Positions 1 through 6,286 are shown, numbered from the stretch's first letter. The stretch is DNA of 6,956 nt from Clostridia bacterium (GCA_017454565.1 JAFTCS010000010.1:1-6956); one strand, 5' to 3'. Numbers and translations are program-made. Notes: generated by a model not told the origin, from the letters alone.

Positions 1-2760
1 CGCATTTGCATAAATGTTGTCAGCGCTAAGTGCGTAAGAGAATTCAACAGTCCCGTTAGATTTCTTGACATTAGCAACAAATTTCTTAACAGTTGATAAT
101 GTCTTGAGTGACTCTTCAAGATTTTCAACTCCATACGCAGTTCCGCTTTCACTGAGATTTGCAGTCTTATAGTTTGCTTTAGTAGTATCAGCACCAGCAA
201 GTTTGTTAGTAGCGTAAAGAATACCAACTTCCTTAGCCGTGTACTTTTCATCAATGCTGCGGTTAAATGTGAACTTGATAGCATTCTTATTATTGTACTT
301 TGTCTTGGATGTAGACATTGTCAGTGCAGATTTTTCAGATACTTCTTCTGCGCTTTTGTTAATTCTTAGAGTTGCATTTTTCAGTGCAATGAAGCTGTAG
401 TTCTGCGAATAGCTTACGATCTCCCACTGGTTTACATCTTTTTCAACTTCCCAGTAGCAGGTTTCGTCCCAAACAAAACCTTCTGGAGGAGTTACAGTTA
501 CAGACTTGCCATACTGACAAGGCTTAAAATAAGCTGAAGTATCGCTGTTATAGCCATAAACTGTTATTTCCAATGAATTTGTGATAGTCCAGTTTGCTGT
601 GGCTGTTCCCTTGTAATTGCCGAGACCTCTGATCTTGAACACATAAGTGCCAATATCATAAGCCGAAGTGTCGCCCTCATAGATCTCGTAGTCTTCTCCT
701 GCAACAAGTTCAACATCGCCAATTGTGACCTTGATATCGCTTCTAATGTCACTGGGGGGATTGCTGCTTGAATAAGCCTTGCCATCATTAACAACGATCT
801 TAGCCTTAGAAAGATCTACACGCTCGTCCTTTTTAACGGTATAATTAGGGGCATTATCTATCAGATAGTAGCCGTCAGCTATGAACTCGGGGTCGATATC
901 AGAATTATATGTTCCGCCTGCAAGCTTGATCCTTGACTTATCACCAATTGCAGCGATATTATCAGCATAGTCTTCTGACCAGAAGCTACCGCCGTTAACG
1001 GTTATCTGTGAATCAGCTTTAAGACCGGGATAATTTGCCTCTGTATCAAATACCAGCGGAGCACAAGGAACAACAACTCTGGAGTCGCCGACCTTGCCGG
1101 TTGCAGTACCGGTAGTAGTGAAAGAAGCACCGTCATTGATAGTTATCTTACCTGCCCTTGCAACAATACCTGCACCGTTATATGCTGTAAATGAACCGCC
1201 GTTGAGGGTGATGATATCATCGTTAGGACAATAGATACCACAGGCAACATATCCGGTTGAAGAGATCTTACCATAGAATGTACCGCCGTTTACAGTTAGT
1301 TCGTTCGGAGTGGTATCAGTCGTTCTCTTAGTTCCGTTTCCGCCTAAAACGAAATTATCTGTTGTGATAAAAGATCCGCCGTTGATGGTAACTTTAGCAC
1401 CGGTATAGGGGAACAACACAGCAACTTCCTGAGCCTCGACCTTGCCCTCCTCAAATGTCAAAGTACCATTTTTACCAACAACAATACCACTACTATTCGA
1501 TGACTCTATAACGCCATCGCCGCGTGAATCTGTGATCGTAAGGTTACCGAAAATATAAACAGTTGAATACCCTTCATTATTACTACTGATTATCTTATGT
1601 CCTTTAAGATCAAGTGTAGCAGTCACATTTGCAGGGACATAAAGATATTTAAGTTCCATATCGTCTTCGAGCGTGTAAGTCTTGCTCTCACTAAGCTGCC
1701 AGATGTAATTATCCAGTGTCACAACAGTACCGTCAGGATTCTGAGCATAGCCCTCAGCAACATAAGCGCTAACGTCATCGGTGAACTTGCCGCCTGTGAT
1801 ATGGATCTCAGGATCATAGTTAGCACTGGTGTTATTATCATCTACAACTACGCCAATCTTACCGGAGAATGTTCCGCCACTGATTTCAAACGTATTATTG
1901 CCCGCATAACTGGAGTTTCTAACTGCTGCTATCGCATAGCCATCGGTCGAAGTACCATTATTATTAGCTACATGCCCAACAGTGCCTGTTGCAGTAATAA
2001 CAGCATCACCTGAAATGTCAATTGCACCGCCCTTAGCCTCAATACCGCCAACACCCTCGATAGTGCCGCCTGTGATATTCAGAGCACCAGCCTGTGGGTG
2101 ATAGATTGCAACATCACCGGTAGATGTTACAGATGCACCTTCATATATGTTTATTTCAGTAGAACCTAATCCGGAAGTTCCGTTTCCTGAAATAGCGTTT
2201 CTGTCGCTTGTAACATTAACGTTACCATAAACATTAAGAGTCTCTGCTGTTTTTCTTCCAAAAACAGATATACCATAACACTTGTCGGTGGATATTGTTA
2301 CATCTTTACCAACGGTAAGTGCCGCAGGAGTAGTACCAGTTCCATCAGCCGCATCGAATCCATCGCCGACACGAATAACAGAACTATCAGCACTCAGTTT
2401 GCTACCAGTGCTGGATACAGTACCGTTTCCGCTCAGTGTCAGTGTGCCGGACTGTACATGGAAAGCACGGAAGCCGTCTGCAGTGATGTTGTATCCGTTC
2501 AGATCGATCGTGACATCCTCAGTAACGTTCAGTGTCTTGGTCAGGTCAATGTTTGCTGTCAGCTGAACAGCCCCGCCGGCTTTAACAGCATTCTCGAGAT
2601 CATCAGCCGTGCTGACTGATGTTGCTCCCTCAGCCGATACGCCCATAACAATGCCCGTGCTTTCTGTCAAAAAGCCCCCTACGTTTGCAGGCATATAAGC
2701 CGCTACAGTGAGAACTGCCAGGACACCAGCCAGTGTACGTTTCATTACATTCTGTTTCAT
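1..2760 (-). CDS. Large secreted beta-helix-repeat surface protein, 3' end outside window (partial)
   Basis: An uninterrupted reading frame runs from the start codon to the window edge (920 codons, no stop seen). Residues 1-43 form a signal peptide: basic start MKQNVMKRT, hydrophobic core, likely cut after VSA. Residues about 65-625 are rich in short beta strands with repeated turns such as ITGGT, ISGGT, INGGS, VNGGT, LNGGS and LAGGT (near residues 229, 293, 322, 459, 492, 521, 588, 613), the pattern of right-handed parallel beta-helix or pectate-lyase-like folds. Residues about 640-725 resemble an MBG/Ig-like module ending KGTATANWTI. Residues about 810-920 (containing EVGILYATNKLAG) look like the start of a module I recall from ruminococcal secreted proteins. 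The ATG at 2760 is chosen because AGGAGG lies 8 nt upstream; the ATG at 2766 is only 2 nt from it. Being secreted is well supported. An adhesin, glycan-binding or polysaccharide-lyase role is inference, and no catalytic residues can be assigned. A dockerin or anchor could lie in the missing part. Confidence 0.9.
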   Translation of the reverse strand, partial: MKQNVMKRTLAGVLAVLTVAAYMPANVGGFLTESTGIVMGVSAEGATSVSTADDLENAVKAGGAVQLTANIDLTKTLNVTEDVTIDLNGYNITADGFRAFHVQSGTLTLSGNGTVSSTGSKLSADSSVIRVGDGFDAADGTGTTPAALTVGKDVTISTDKCYGISVFGRKTAETLNVYGNVNVTSDRNAISGNGTSGLGSTEINIYEGASVTSTGDVAIYHPQAGALNITGGTIEGVGGIEAKGGAIDISGDAVITATGTVGHVANNNGTSTDGYAIAAVRNSSYAGNNTFEISGGTFSGKIGVVVDDNNTSANYDPEIHITGGKFTDDVSAYVAEGYAQNPDGTVVTLDNYIWQLSESKTYTLEDDMELKYLYVPANVTATLDLKGHKIISSNNEGYSTVYIFGNLTITDSRGDGVIESSNSSGIVVGKNGTLTFEEGKVEAQEVAVLFPYTGAKVTINGGSFITTDNFVLGGNGTKRTTDTTPNELTVNGGTFYGKISSTGYVACGIYCPNDDIITLNGGSFTAYNGAGIVARAGKITINDGASFTTTGTATGKVGDSRVVVPCAPLVFDTEANYPGLKADSQITVNGGSFWSEDYADNIAAIGDKSRIKLAGGTYNSDIDPEFIADGYYLIDNAPNYTVKKDERVDLSKAKIVVNDGKAYSSSNPPSDIRSDIKVTIGDVELVAGEDYEIYEGDTSAYDIGTYVFKIRGLGNYKGTATANWTITNSLEITVYGYNSDTSAYFKPCQYGKSVTVTPPEGFVWDETCYWEVEKDVNQWEIVSYSQNYSFIALKNATLRINKSAEEVSEKSALTMSTSKTKYNNKNAIKFTFNRSIDEKYTAKEVGILYATNKLAGADTTKANYKTANLSESGTAYGVENLEESLKTLSTVKKFVANVKKSNGTVEFSYALSADNIYANA

Positions 2761-2766
2761 TCTCAT

Positions 2767-2775
2767 TTCCTCCTT
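2767..2775 (-). promoter_or_regulatory. Ribosome binding site deciding the start of the beta-helix protein
   Basis: On the minus strand the sequence reads CAAGGAGGAA directly before two in-frame ATG codons at 2766 and 2760. The core sits 2 nt from the first ATG, too close for normal initiation, and 8 nt from the second, which is ideal. This favours starting at 2760. Confidence 0.75.
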
Positions 2776-2780
2776 GATTA

Positions 2781-2892
2781 AGATTTTTTAGAGATTCCAT
2801 ATTTAAGCCCGTCCCGCAAGTTGAAACAGCCTTGCATAGTAGGCTAAACTACTCCGTAAGCGGCGAAATGCTCTCCGCCATATAATAAACTA
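2781..2892 (-). ncRNA. Structured 5' leader of the beta-helix protein mRNA, class unknown
   Basis: The transcript from the promoter at 2898-2926 would carry about 125 nt before the start codon. In transcript order it can form three adjacent hairpins: GGCG/CGCC (2876-2879 with 2862-2865), AGTAG/CTACT (2849-2853 with 2838-2842, 6-nt loop) and GCAAG/CTTGC (2831-2835 with 2816-2820, 10-nt loop). The segment GGGACGGGCTTAAAT follows. AUUUAG near the 5' end could pair with CUUAAAU, with one bulged base, and close the three hairpins into a multibranch junction. No intrinsic terminator is apparent before the ribosome binding site, so any control would more likely act on translation or RNA stability. 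I compared it from memory with c-di-GMP-I, TPP, fluoride, purine and glutamine riboswitches and saw no match. It may simply be a stabilising 5' UTR. Confidence 0.4.
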
Positions 2893-2897
2893 AATTA

Positions 2898-2926
2898 AGT
2901 ATAATATATTTTTTGGATAAATGCAA
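2898..2926 (-). promoter_or_regulatory. Sigma-A promoter for the beta-helix protein gene
   Basis: On the minus strand, -35 TTGCAT (2926-2921), a 17-nt spacer and -10 TATACT (2903-2898) are followed by AT-rich sequence. Transcription would start near 2891. Spacing is optimal and both boxes keep the most conserved positions. Confidence 0.7.
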
Positions 2927-2974
2927 GCAATTTCTTCACATTTCATTAAAAATTAGCAATATCTACAACGTATC

Positions 2975-2992
2975 GTGCCTGAATGTAGGCAC
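2975..2992. repeat. Perfect 6-bp inverted repeat (hairpin or operator)
   Basis: GTGCCT and AGGCAC flank a 6-nt centre (GAATGT). The repeat lies about 50 bp upstream of the -35 box of the minus-strand promoter, a reasonable place for an activator site. No T-run follows on either strand, so it is not an obvious terminator. Confidence 0.45.
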
Positions 2993-3266
2993 ATTAACGA
3001 ATGGTTGTGTCATCCCCAAAGGCCCTCCGGTATATATATTACATATAATGATATATAATGCTGCAAAAGCATTTGCTCCGGCTTTAAACCGAAGCGATCC
3101 ACCGCCGGTCCGGCGCTCTGTTGCCTTTTATTAAAAAATAAAAACAATGTCAAATTATCAACAAAGTTGCCGCTGGAGTCCATCTTCACACACTGGTTTC
3201 ATGGCTTGTCTTCAGCCGGAAAACGTATCAGAACAGTATGCCCTGCAGCGGGAACTATGAGGCTCA

Positions 3267-3298
3267 ACGAACCAGTAGGTCGGGGGTTCGAGTCCCTT
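3267..3298 (+). pseudogene. Truncated tRNA-like 3' end (tRNA-Arg-like remnant)
   Basis: The sequence holds a canonical T-arm: GGGGG (3282-3286), T-loop TTCGAGT (3287-3293) and CCCTT (3294-3298). It is preceded by AGGTC, which fits a variable loop, and by ACGAACCAGT, which resembles the 3' half of a tRNA-Arg(ACG) anticodon arm. No D-arm or 5' acceptor strand is found upstream. After the T-arm there is TGTTTTTTT instead of an acceptor stem, so no intact cloverleaf is possible. This is what is left by a decayed tRNA gene or by an integrase-generated duplication of a tRNA 3' end (attachment-site scar). The Arg identity is from remembered consensus and is tentative. Confidence 0.6.
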
Positions 3299-3307
3299 TG
3301 TTTTTTT
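3282..3307 (+). terminator. Possible terminator built from the tRNA-like T-arm and a T-run
   Basis: The T-arm hairpin (GGGGG paired with CCCTT, including two G-U pairs) is followed within a few bases by TGTTTTTTT, the layout of a Rho-independent terminator. No upstream gene on this strand obviously needs it, so its use is uncertain. Confidence 0.3.
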
Positions 3308-3346
3308 CATTATGACAGTGTTCCTCGTTTCTTGGGAAGTCAAATT

Positions 3347-3390
3347 TTTCATTGTTCTATTATTATTTCATTGTTCTATTATTATTTCAT
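3347..3390. repeat. 19-bp tandem repeat, about 2.3 copies
   Basis: Two identical 19-bp units (TTTCATTGTTCTATTATTA) at 3347-3365 and 3366-3384 are followed by a partial third, TTTCAT (3385-3390). The units abut without spacers, so this is a simple tandem duplication. Copy number may vary between strains through replication slippage. Confidence 0.9.
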
Positions 3391-3526
3391 ATCCGGGCAG
3401 CCCCGTCAACCATAATTTGCCTGTTTTGACATCAGGAAAGATATAACACCCCCTAAAGCGAGCTGACGCACAGGCTCGTGCATGATCATGACAGCCTGAC
3501 CGGAACAGTACTGCGGCAAACAACAC

Positions 3527-3555
3527 TTGACAATCATCCCGCCTTGCGCTAATAT
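3527..3555 (+). promoter_or_regulatory. Upstream sigma-A promoter (P1) of the XRE-membrane gene
   Basis: A consensus -35 TTGACA (3527-3532), a 17-nt spacer and -10 TAATAT (3550-3555) predict a start near 3562. This would give the XRE gene a leader of about 170 nt that includes the inverted repeats at 3604-3638. Confidence 0.7.
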
Positions 3556-3603
3556 TAAAGTTGTACTGGGGATCCGGATGACCAATGGCTCAAAACGACG
3601 TAA

Positions 3604-3638
3604 TTGCGCAGTTCGCAACCGGGCGCAACTGCCGGTTG
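3604..3638. repeat. Overlapping, mutually exclusive inverted repeats upstream of the XRE gene
   Basis: CAACCGG (3616-3622) pairs perfectly with CCGGTTG (3632-3638) across a 9-nt loop. In the same stretch TTGCGC (3604-3609) can pair with GCGCAA (3623-3628), and GCAGTT (3608-3613) with AACTGC (3627-3632). The structures cannot all form at once. They lie between promoter P1 and the start codon, so they could be an operator cluster for a dimeric regulator such as XRE itself, or alternative RNA folds in the P1 transcript. Confidence 0.5.
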
Positions 3639-3680
3639 ACAAATTGAAAAGCCTGATTGGTGGAATGTAAACGTGAAAAA

Positions 3681-3689
3681 TGCTATGAT
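3681..3689 (+). promoter_or_regulatory. Extended -10 promoter (P2) close to the XRE gene
   Basis: TGCTATGAT matches an extended -10 element (TG, one base, TATGAT). There is only a poor -35 at normal distance, as expected for extended -10 promoters. The start would be near 3696, giving a leader of about 36 nt. A TTGACA at 3636-3641 is too far upstream to pair with it. Confidence 0.5.
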
Positions 3690-3731
3690 GGATCCAGAAA
3701 AGACGGGGATGACCCGAAGGAGGAGATCATT

Positions 3732-4718
3732 ATGATACTTGCGGATAAGATAATCACTCTTAGAAAAAAGAACGGGCTCTCACAGGAAGAGCTTGCAGAG
3801 AAAATGAATGTCAGCAGACAGTCGGTGTCAAAGTGGGAGGGGGCACAGTCAGTTCCCGACCTCAATAAGATAATCATGTTAAGCGAGATCTTCGGCGTGA
3901 CCACCGACTACCTTTTAAAGGACGAGCTTGGCGAGCCGGAGTTTTCTACTGCCGAAGACAGCGCAGCACCTCTGCGTCAGGTGAGCATGGAGGAGGCCAA
4001 CGCTTATCTTGAAGCTAACCGCCGGTTTTCCTTCAAGGTGGCTCTGGGGACCTTTCTCTGCATATTCGGCTGCATCCCGATGTTCCTTCTGGGAGCGCTT
4101 TCCGAGATCGACAGCAGCGATCTGCTTGCAGGCGTCGGCGTTGCGCTGATGCTCTGCTTCGTTGCGGCGGCAGTTGGGATCTTCATCACCGCTTCGGGAC
4201 CGATGCAGCGCTTCTCCTATCTTGAGAAGGAACCTATCGAAACGGCCTACGGCGTGAGCGGCATGGCCAAGGAGCGCAGGGAGCAGTTCAGGCCTTCCAA
4301 CACCAGGAGCATAACAGCGGGAGTCATTCTATGTATCATCGGAGTCGCTCTTATGATCGTGCTTGCGGTGCTGGGTGAGAAGTACGGCGAGTCGGAGGAT
4401 ATTATCGGGGCAGGCGGTCTCTGCGGTATGTTTGCCTTCATTTCCACCGGCGTGTTCATTATTGTAAAGTCATCCATATATATGGGAGGCTTTGACAAGC
4501 TGCTTGAGGACAGCGATTTCAGCCGAGAAAAGAAAGAGCAGCGCAGGGACGGCATCAACCTTGTGATGATATACTGGCTGGTGCTGATCGCAGCTTTTCT
4601 TGCTGTAAGCTTCATCTTTGACAGCTGGAAGTGGTCGTGGGTGATCTTTGCGGCAGGCGGAGTGCTGACGCCGGTGGTGACAGAGTTTGACAAACTGATA
4701 AAGAGAAAGGACAAATAA
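3732..4718 (+). CDS. XRE-family helix-turn-helix protein with about six membrane segments
   Basis: The 328-residue product begins with an XRE/Cro-type DNA-binding domain (residues 1-63): LADKIITLRKKNGLSQEELA, then recognition-helix region SRQSVSKWE and the usual VPDLNKIIMLSEIFGVTTDYLL ending. A polar linker (64-100) follows. Hydrophobic stretches at about 101-122, 131-154, 193-214, 224-245, 276-296 and 301-317 predict six membrane spans, with a basic KRKDK tail. HTH domains fused to unannotated membrane regions are common in Firmicutes, and the usual guess is a membrane-tethered regulator responding to envelope state. Ligand and targets are unknown here. The ATG at 3732 is chosen because AAGGAGGAG ends 6 nt upstream; an in-frame extension to a TTG at 3657 has no ribosome binding site and would start upstream of promoter P2. 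The next gene is 139 bp away with its own promoter, so this gene is probably monocistronic. Confidence 0.93.
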   Translation: MILADKIITLRKKNGLSQEELAEKMNVSRQSVSKWEGAQSVPDLNKIIMLSEIFGVTTDYLLKDELGEPEFSTAEDSAAPLRQVSMEEANAYLEANRRFSFKVALGTFLCIFGCIPMFLLGALSEIDSSDLLAGVGVALMLCFVAAAVGIFITASGPMQRFSYLEKEPIETAYGVSGMAKERREQFRPSNTRSITAGVILCIIGVALMIVLAVLGEKYGESEDIIGAGGLCGMFAFISTGVFIIVKSSIYMGGFDKLLEDSDFSREKKEQRRDGINLVMIYWLVLIAAFLAVSFIFDSWKWSWVIFAAGGVLTPVVTEFDKLIKRKDK

Positions 4719-4737
4719 CAGGGGCCTGCCTGAATGT

Positions 4738-4763
4738 TGAACAAAGGAACATGGCCTTGTTTG
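4738..4763 (+). terminator. Weak hairpin after the XRE gene, possible terminator
   Basis: AACAAAGG and CCTTGTT can pair through 4 bp plus 3 bp with one bulged A across a 6-7 nt loop, about 20 nt after the stop codon. Only a short T-rich stretch (TTGTTTGT) follows, so termination efficiency is doubtful. Confidence 0.3.
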
Positions 4764-4792
4764 TGAACTATCCCGAAGCAGAGCCGTTTTCA

Positions 4793-4821
4793 TTGACGGA
4801 GTGACGGTTTTGTGGTAGAAT
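4793..4821 (+). promoter_or_regulatory. Sigma-A promoter with extended -10 for the mannanase gene
   Basis: -35 TTGACG (4793-4798), a 17-nt spacer and -10 TAGAAT (4816-4821) preceded by TGG make a strong promoter. Transcription would start near 4828, giving a short leader of about 30 nt. No operator or catabolite-repression (cre) site is obvious around it. Confidence 0.75.
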
Positions 4822-4857
4822 GAACTTGAAAATCAGTCTGCTGCGGGAGGTTTTGAT

Positions 4858-6270
4858 ATGAAGAAAAGGTTATTAAGCTTTTTGTGTACGGCGGCTGCCG
4901 CTGTTACCTCGGCGCTCATGCTTGCGGCGGCGCTCCCCGAGATGTCTGCCGATGCGGCGGCTGACGGGTTTTATGTCAGCGGAACAAGCATAATGGATGC
5001 CAACGGGAACGCTTTCGTTATGAGGGGCGTGAATATTCCCCACGCATGGTATACGTCCTATACAGAGGCGTCTATCAAGGGTGCTGCTGCCAACGGAGCC
5101 AACACTGTGAGAGTGGTCGCAGCTGACGGCGGCCAGTGGACCAAGACCACAAGAAGCCAGCTTAAAAACATAGTGTCGCTCTGCAAGGAGAACAACCTTG
5201 TTTGCATTCTTGAAGCCCACGACGCAACAGGCAGCGACAGCACCTCGGACCTTGACGCTGCGGTGGACTACTGGATAGCGAACAAGAACGTTCTCAAGGG
5301 CAACGAGAAGTATGTCATCCTGAATATTGCCAACGAATGGTACGGCAGCTGGAACGGCTCCAGCTGGGCCGCCGGCTATAAGACCGCTATCGCAGACATC
5401 AGAAACGCAGGCATAGACAATATGCTGATGATAGACTGTGCCGGCTGGGGACAGTATCCCGATTCGATAAAGAACTACGGCAGATCGGTGTTTGATTCCG
5501 ACCCCGATAAAAACACGGTATTCTCGATACATATGTATGAGTATGCAGGCGCAAACGCAGCCACAGTAAAGAAGAATATCGACAATGCGCTGAATATAGG
5601 CGTTCCTGTTGTTATCGGCGAGTTCGGCGCCCGGCACACCAACGGCGACGTTGACGAAGCCACCATTATGAGCTACTGTACAGAGAAAAACGTAGGTTAC
5701 CTGGGCTGGTCCTGGAAGGGCAACAGCAGCGATCTCTCCTATCTCGACATAGCCGAAGATTGGGACGGAAAAACGCTGACAGACTGGGGAGACACACTGA
5801 TAAACGGTGATCACGGCATAAAGGCCACATCGAAAGTCTGCTCCGTTTACACCGGCGGGACCATCTCGTTTTCCGGAACAGCGCCGGAGTCCGCAACCGC
5901 CTTGATAGACGGTGTGACCATCGATGCGGTCGACGGAACGTTTACGCTCCCGGTTCTCGATGACGGCTATTACGAGATAATGATAAGCGCCCCGAACTAT
6001 GTTCCCAGGACTTACATCATCGGTTTTTCAGGAGGAAGGATCACAGAAGAGATACAGCCGGAGATCTGTCTCATCGGCGATATCAATGGCGACGGCCTGG
6101 TCAGCACAAGCGACATAACGGCTGTCAAGAAGCACCTGAAAAAGACCGCCATACTAAGCGATTATATGCTTGCCTGTGCGGCCGCACCCGGCGGCGATTC
6201 CGACGAGGTCAGCACAGAGGATATCACAGCCATAAAAGCGCACCTGAAAGGCACAAAAAGGCTGTGGTAA
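4858..6270 (+). CDS. Secreted GH5 (subfamily 8-like) endo-beta-1,4-mannanase with C-terminal dockerin
   Basis: A 470-residue exported enzyme predicted to hydrolyse internal beta-1,4 bonds in mannan, glucomannan or galactomannan. Residues 1-33 are a signal peptide (MKKRLLSF, Ala-rich core, likely cut after SADA). Residues about 37-320 are a GH5 barrel closest in memory to the Bacillus-type GH5_8 mannanases (GFYVSGTSIMDANGNAFVMR, EAHDATG). Conserved residues are visible: Arg56, His121, Asn159-Glu160 (acid/base, in NIANEW), His225 and Tyr227, Glu255 (nucleophile, in VIGEFG) and Trp284 or Trp286 (GWSWKGN). Residues about 327-392 form a small beta-sandwich-like linker module. Residues 405-470 are a type I dockerin: calcium loop DINGDGLVSTSD (408-419) and a second, degenerate repeat (444-455), ending KGTKRLW. 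The dockerin implies docking onto a cohesin scaffold of a cellulosome. GGGAGG lies 7 nt before the ATG. Mannanase specificity is strongly suggested but rests on motif recall. Confidence 0.95.
   Translation: MKKRLLSFLCTAAAAVTSALMLAAALPEMSADAAADGFYVSGTSIMDANGNAFVMRGVNIPHAWYTSYTEASIKGAAANGANTVRVVAADGGQWTKTTRSQLKNIVSLCKENNLVCILEAHDATGSDSTSDLDAAVDYWIANKNVLKGNEKYVILNIANEWYGSWNGSSWAAGYKTAIADIRNAGIDNMLMIDCAGWGQYPDSIKNYGRSVFDSDPDKNTVFSIHMYEYAGANAATVKKNIDNALNIGVPVVIGEFGARHTNGDVDEATIMSYCTEKNVGYLGWSWKGNSSDLSYLDIAEDWDGKTLTDWGDTLINGDHGIKATSKVCSVYTGGTISFSGTAPESATALIDGVTIDAVDGTFTLPVLDDGYYEIMISAPNYVPRTYIIGFSGGRITEEIQPEICLIGDINGDGLVSTSDITAVKKHLKKTAILSDYMLACAAAPGGDSDEVSTEDITAIKAHLKGTKRLW
6061..6267 (+). other. 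Dockerin-encoding segment of the mannanase gene
   Basis: This codes residues about 402-470. The first repeat has the full calcium-loop pattern D-x-N-x-D-G-x5-D followed by helix SDITAVKKHLKK. The second keeps the helix (EDITAIKAHLKG), but its loop reads PGGDSDEVSTED, with Pro, Gly and Ser at positions 1, 3 and 5 where acidic or Asn ligands are expected. Calcium binding and cohesin contact may therefore rely on one repeat. Confidence 0.85.
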
Positions 6271-6286
6271 GAAGATATTCAGCAAA

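Larger units (their letters stand above)
2927..3526. other. Gene-poor intergenic region
   Basis: This 600-bp stretch lies between the divergent beta-helix and XRE genes and contains no reading frame that I believe. Open frames at 2913-3134 and 3167-3415 (plus) and 3406-3642 (minus) lack ribosome binding sites and protein-like character. It does contain the inverted repeat at 2975-2992, an AT-rich run around 3030-3060 with repeated TATAAT-like words, the near-palindrome CGCCGGTCCGGCG near 3102-3114, a tRNA-like remnant at 3267-3298, a tandem repeat at 3347-3390 and the 10-bp palindrome CATGATCATG at 3481-3490. Taken together it looks like decayed or scar sequence rather than compact regulatory DNA. 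Confidence 0.6.

Noticed and set aside
1597..2566. Plus-strand open frames at 1597-2013 and 2282-2566
   Set aside because: They lie antisense within the long secreted-protein frame and lack ribosome binding sites and plausible domains, so they are shadows.
2781..2892. c-di-GMP-I (GEMM) or other known riboswitch in the leader
   Set aside because: The conserved GEMM core (the ACGCAAAGCC-type segment and GAAA tetraloop) is absent, and no other recalled class fits; left as unclassified.
3347..3390. Possible CRISPR array
   Set aside because: The repeats abut with no spacers, the unit is only 19 bp and AT-rich, and no cas gene is present.
2913..3415. Plus-strand open frames at 2913-3134 and 3167-3415
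   Set aside because: No ribosome binding site or recognisable domain. The second runs through the tRNA-like remnant, which produces a typical spurious 'GRGFES' peptide.
3406..3642. Minus-strand open frame of 78 codons
   Set aside because: It overlaps promoter P1 and the inverted repeats of the XRE gene, and its composition (Cys, Arg and Met rich, no domain) is not convincing.
3657..3731. N-terminal extension of the XRE protein to a TTG at 3657
   Set aside because: There is no ribosome binding site, the extra residues do not belong to the HTH fold, and promoter P2 starts downstream of it. The ATG at 3732 has an excellent site.
4873..5814. 313-codon minus-strand open frame inside the mannanase gene
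   Set aside because: It is antisense to a clearly functional GH5 gene. Its length reflects the GC-rich third positions of the sense strand, and it has no ribosome binding site.
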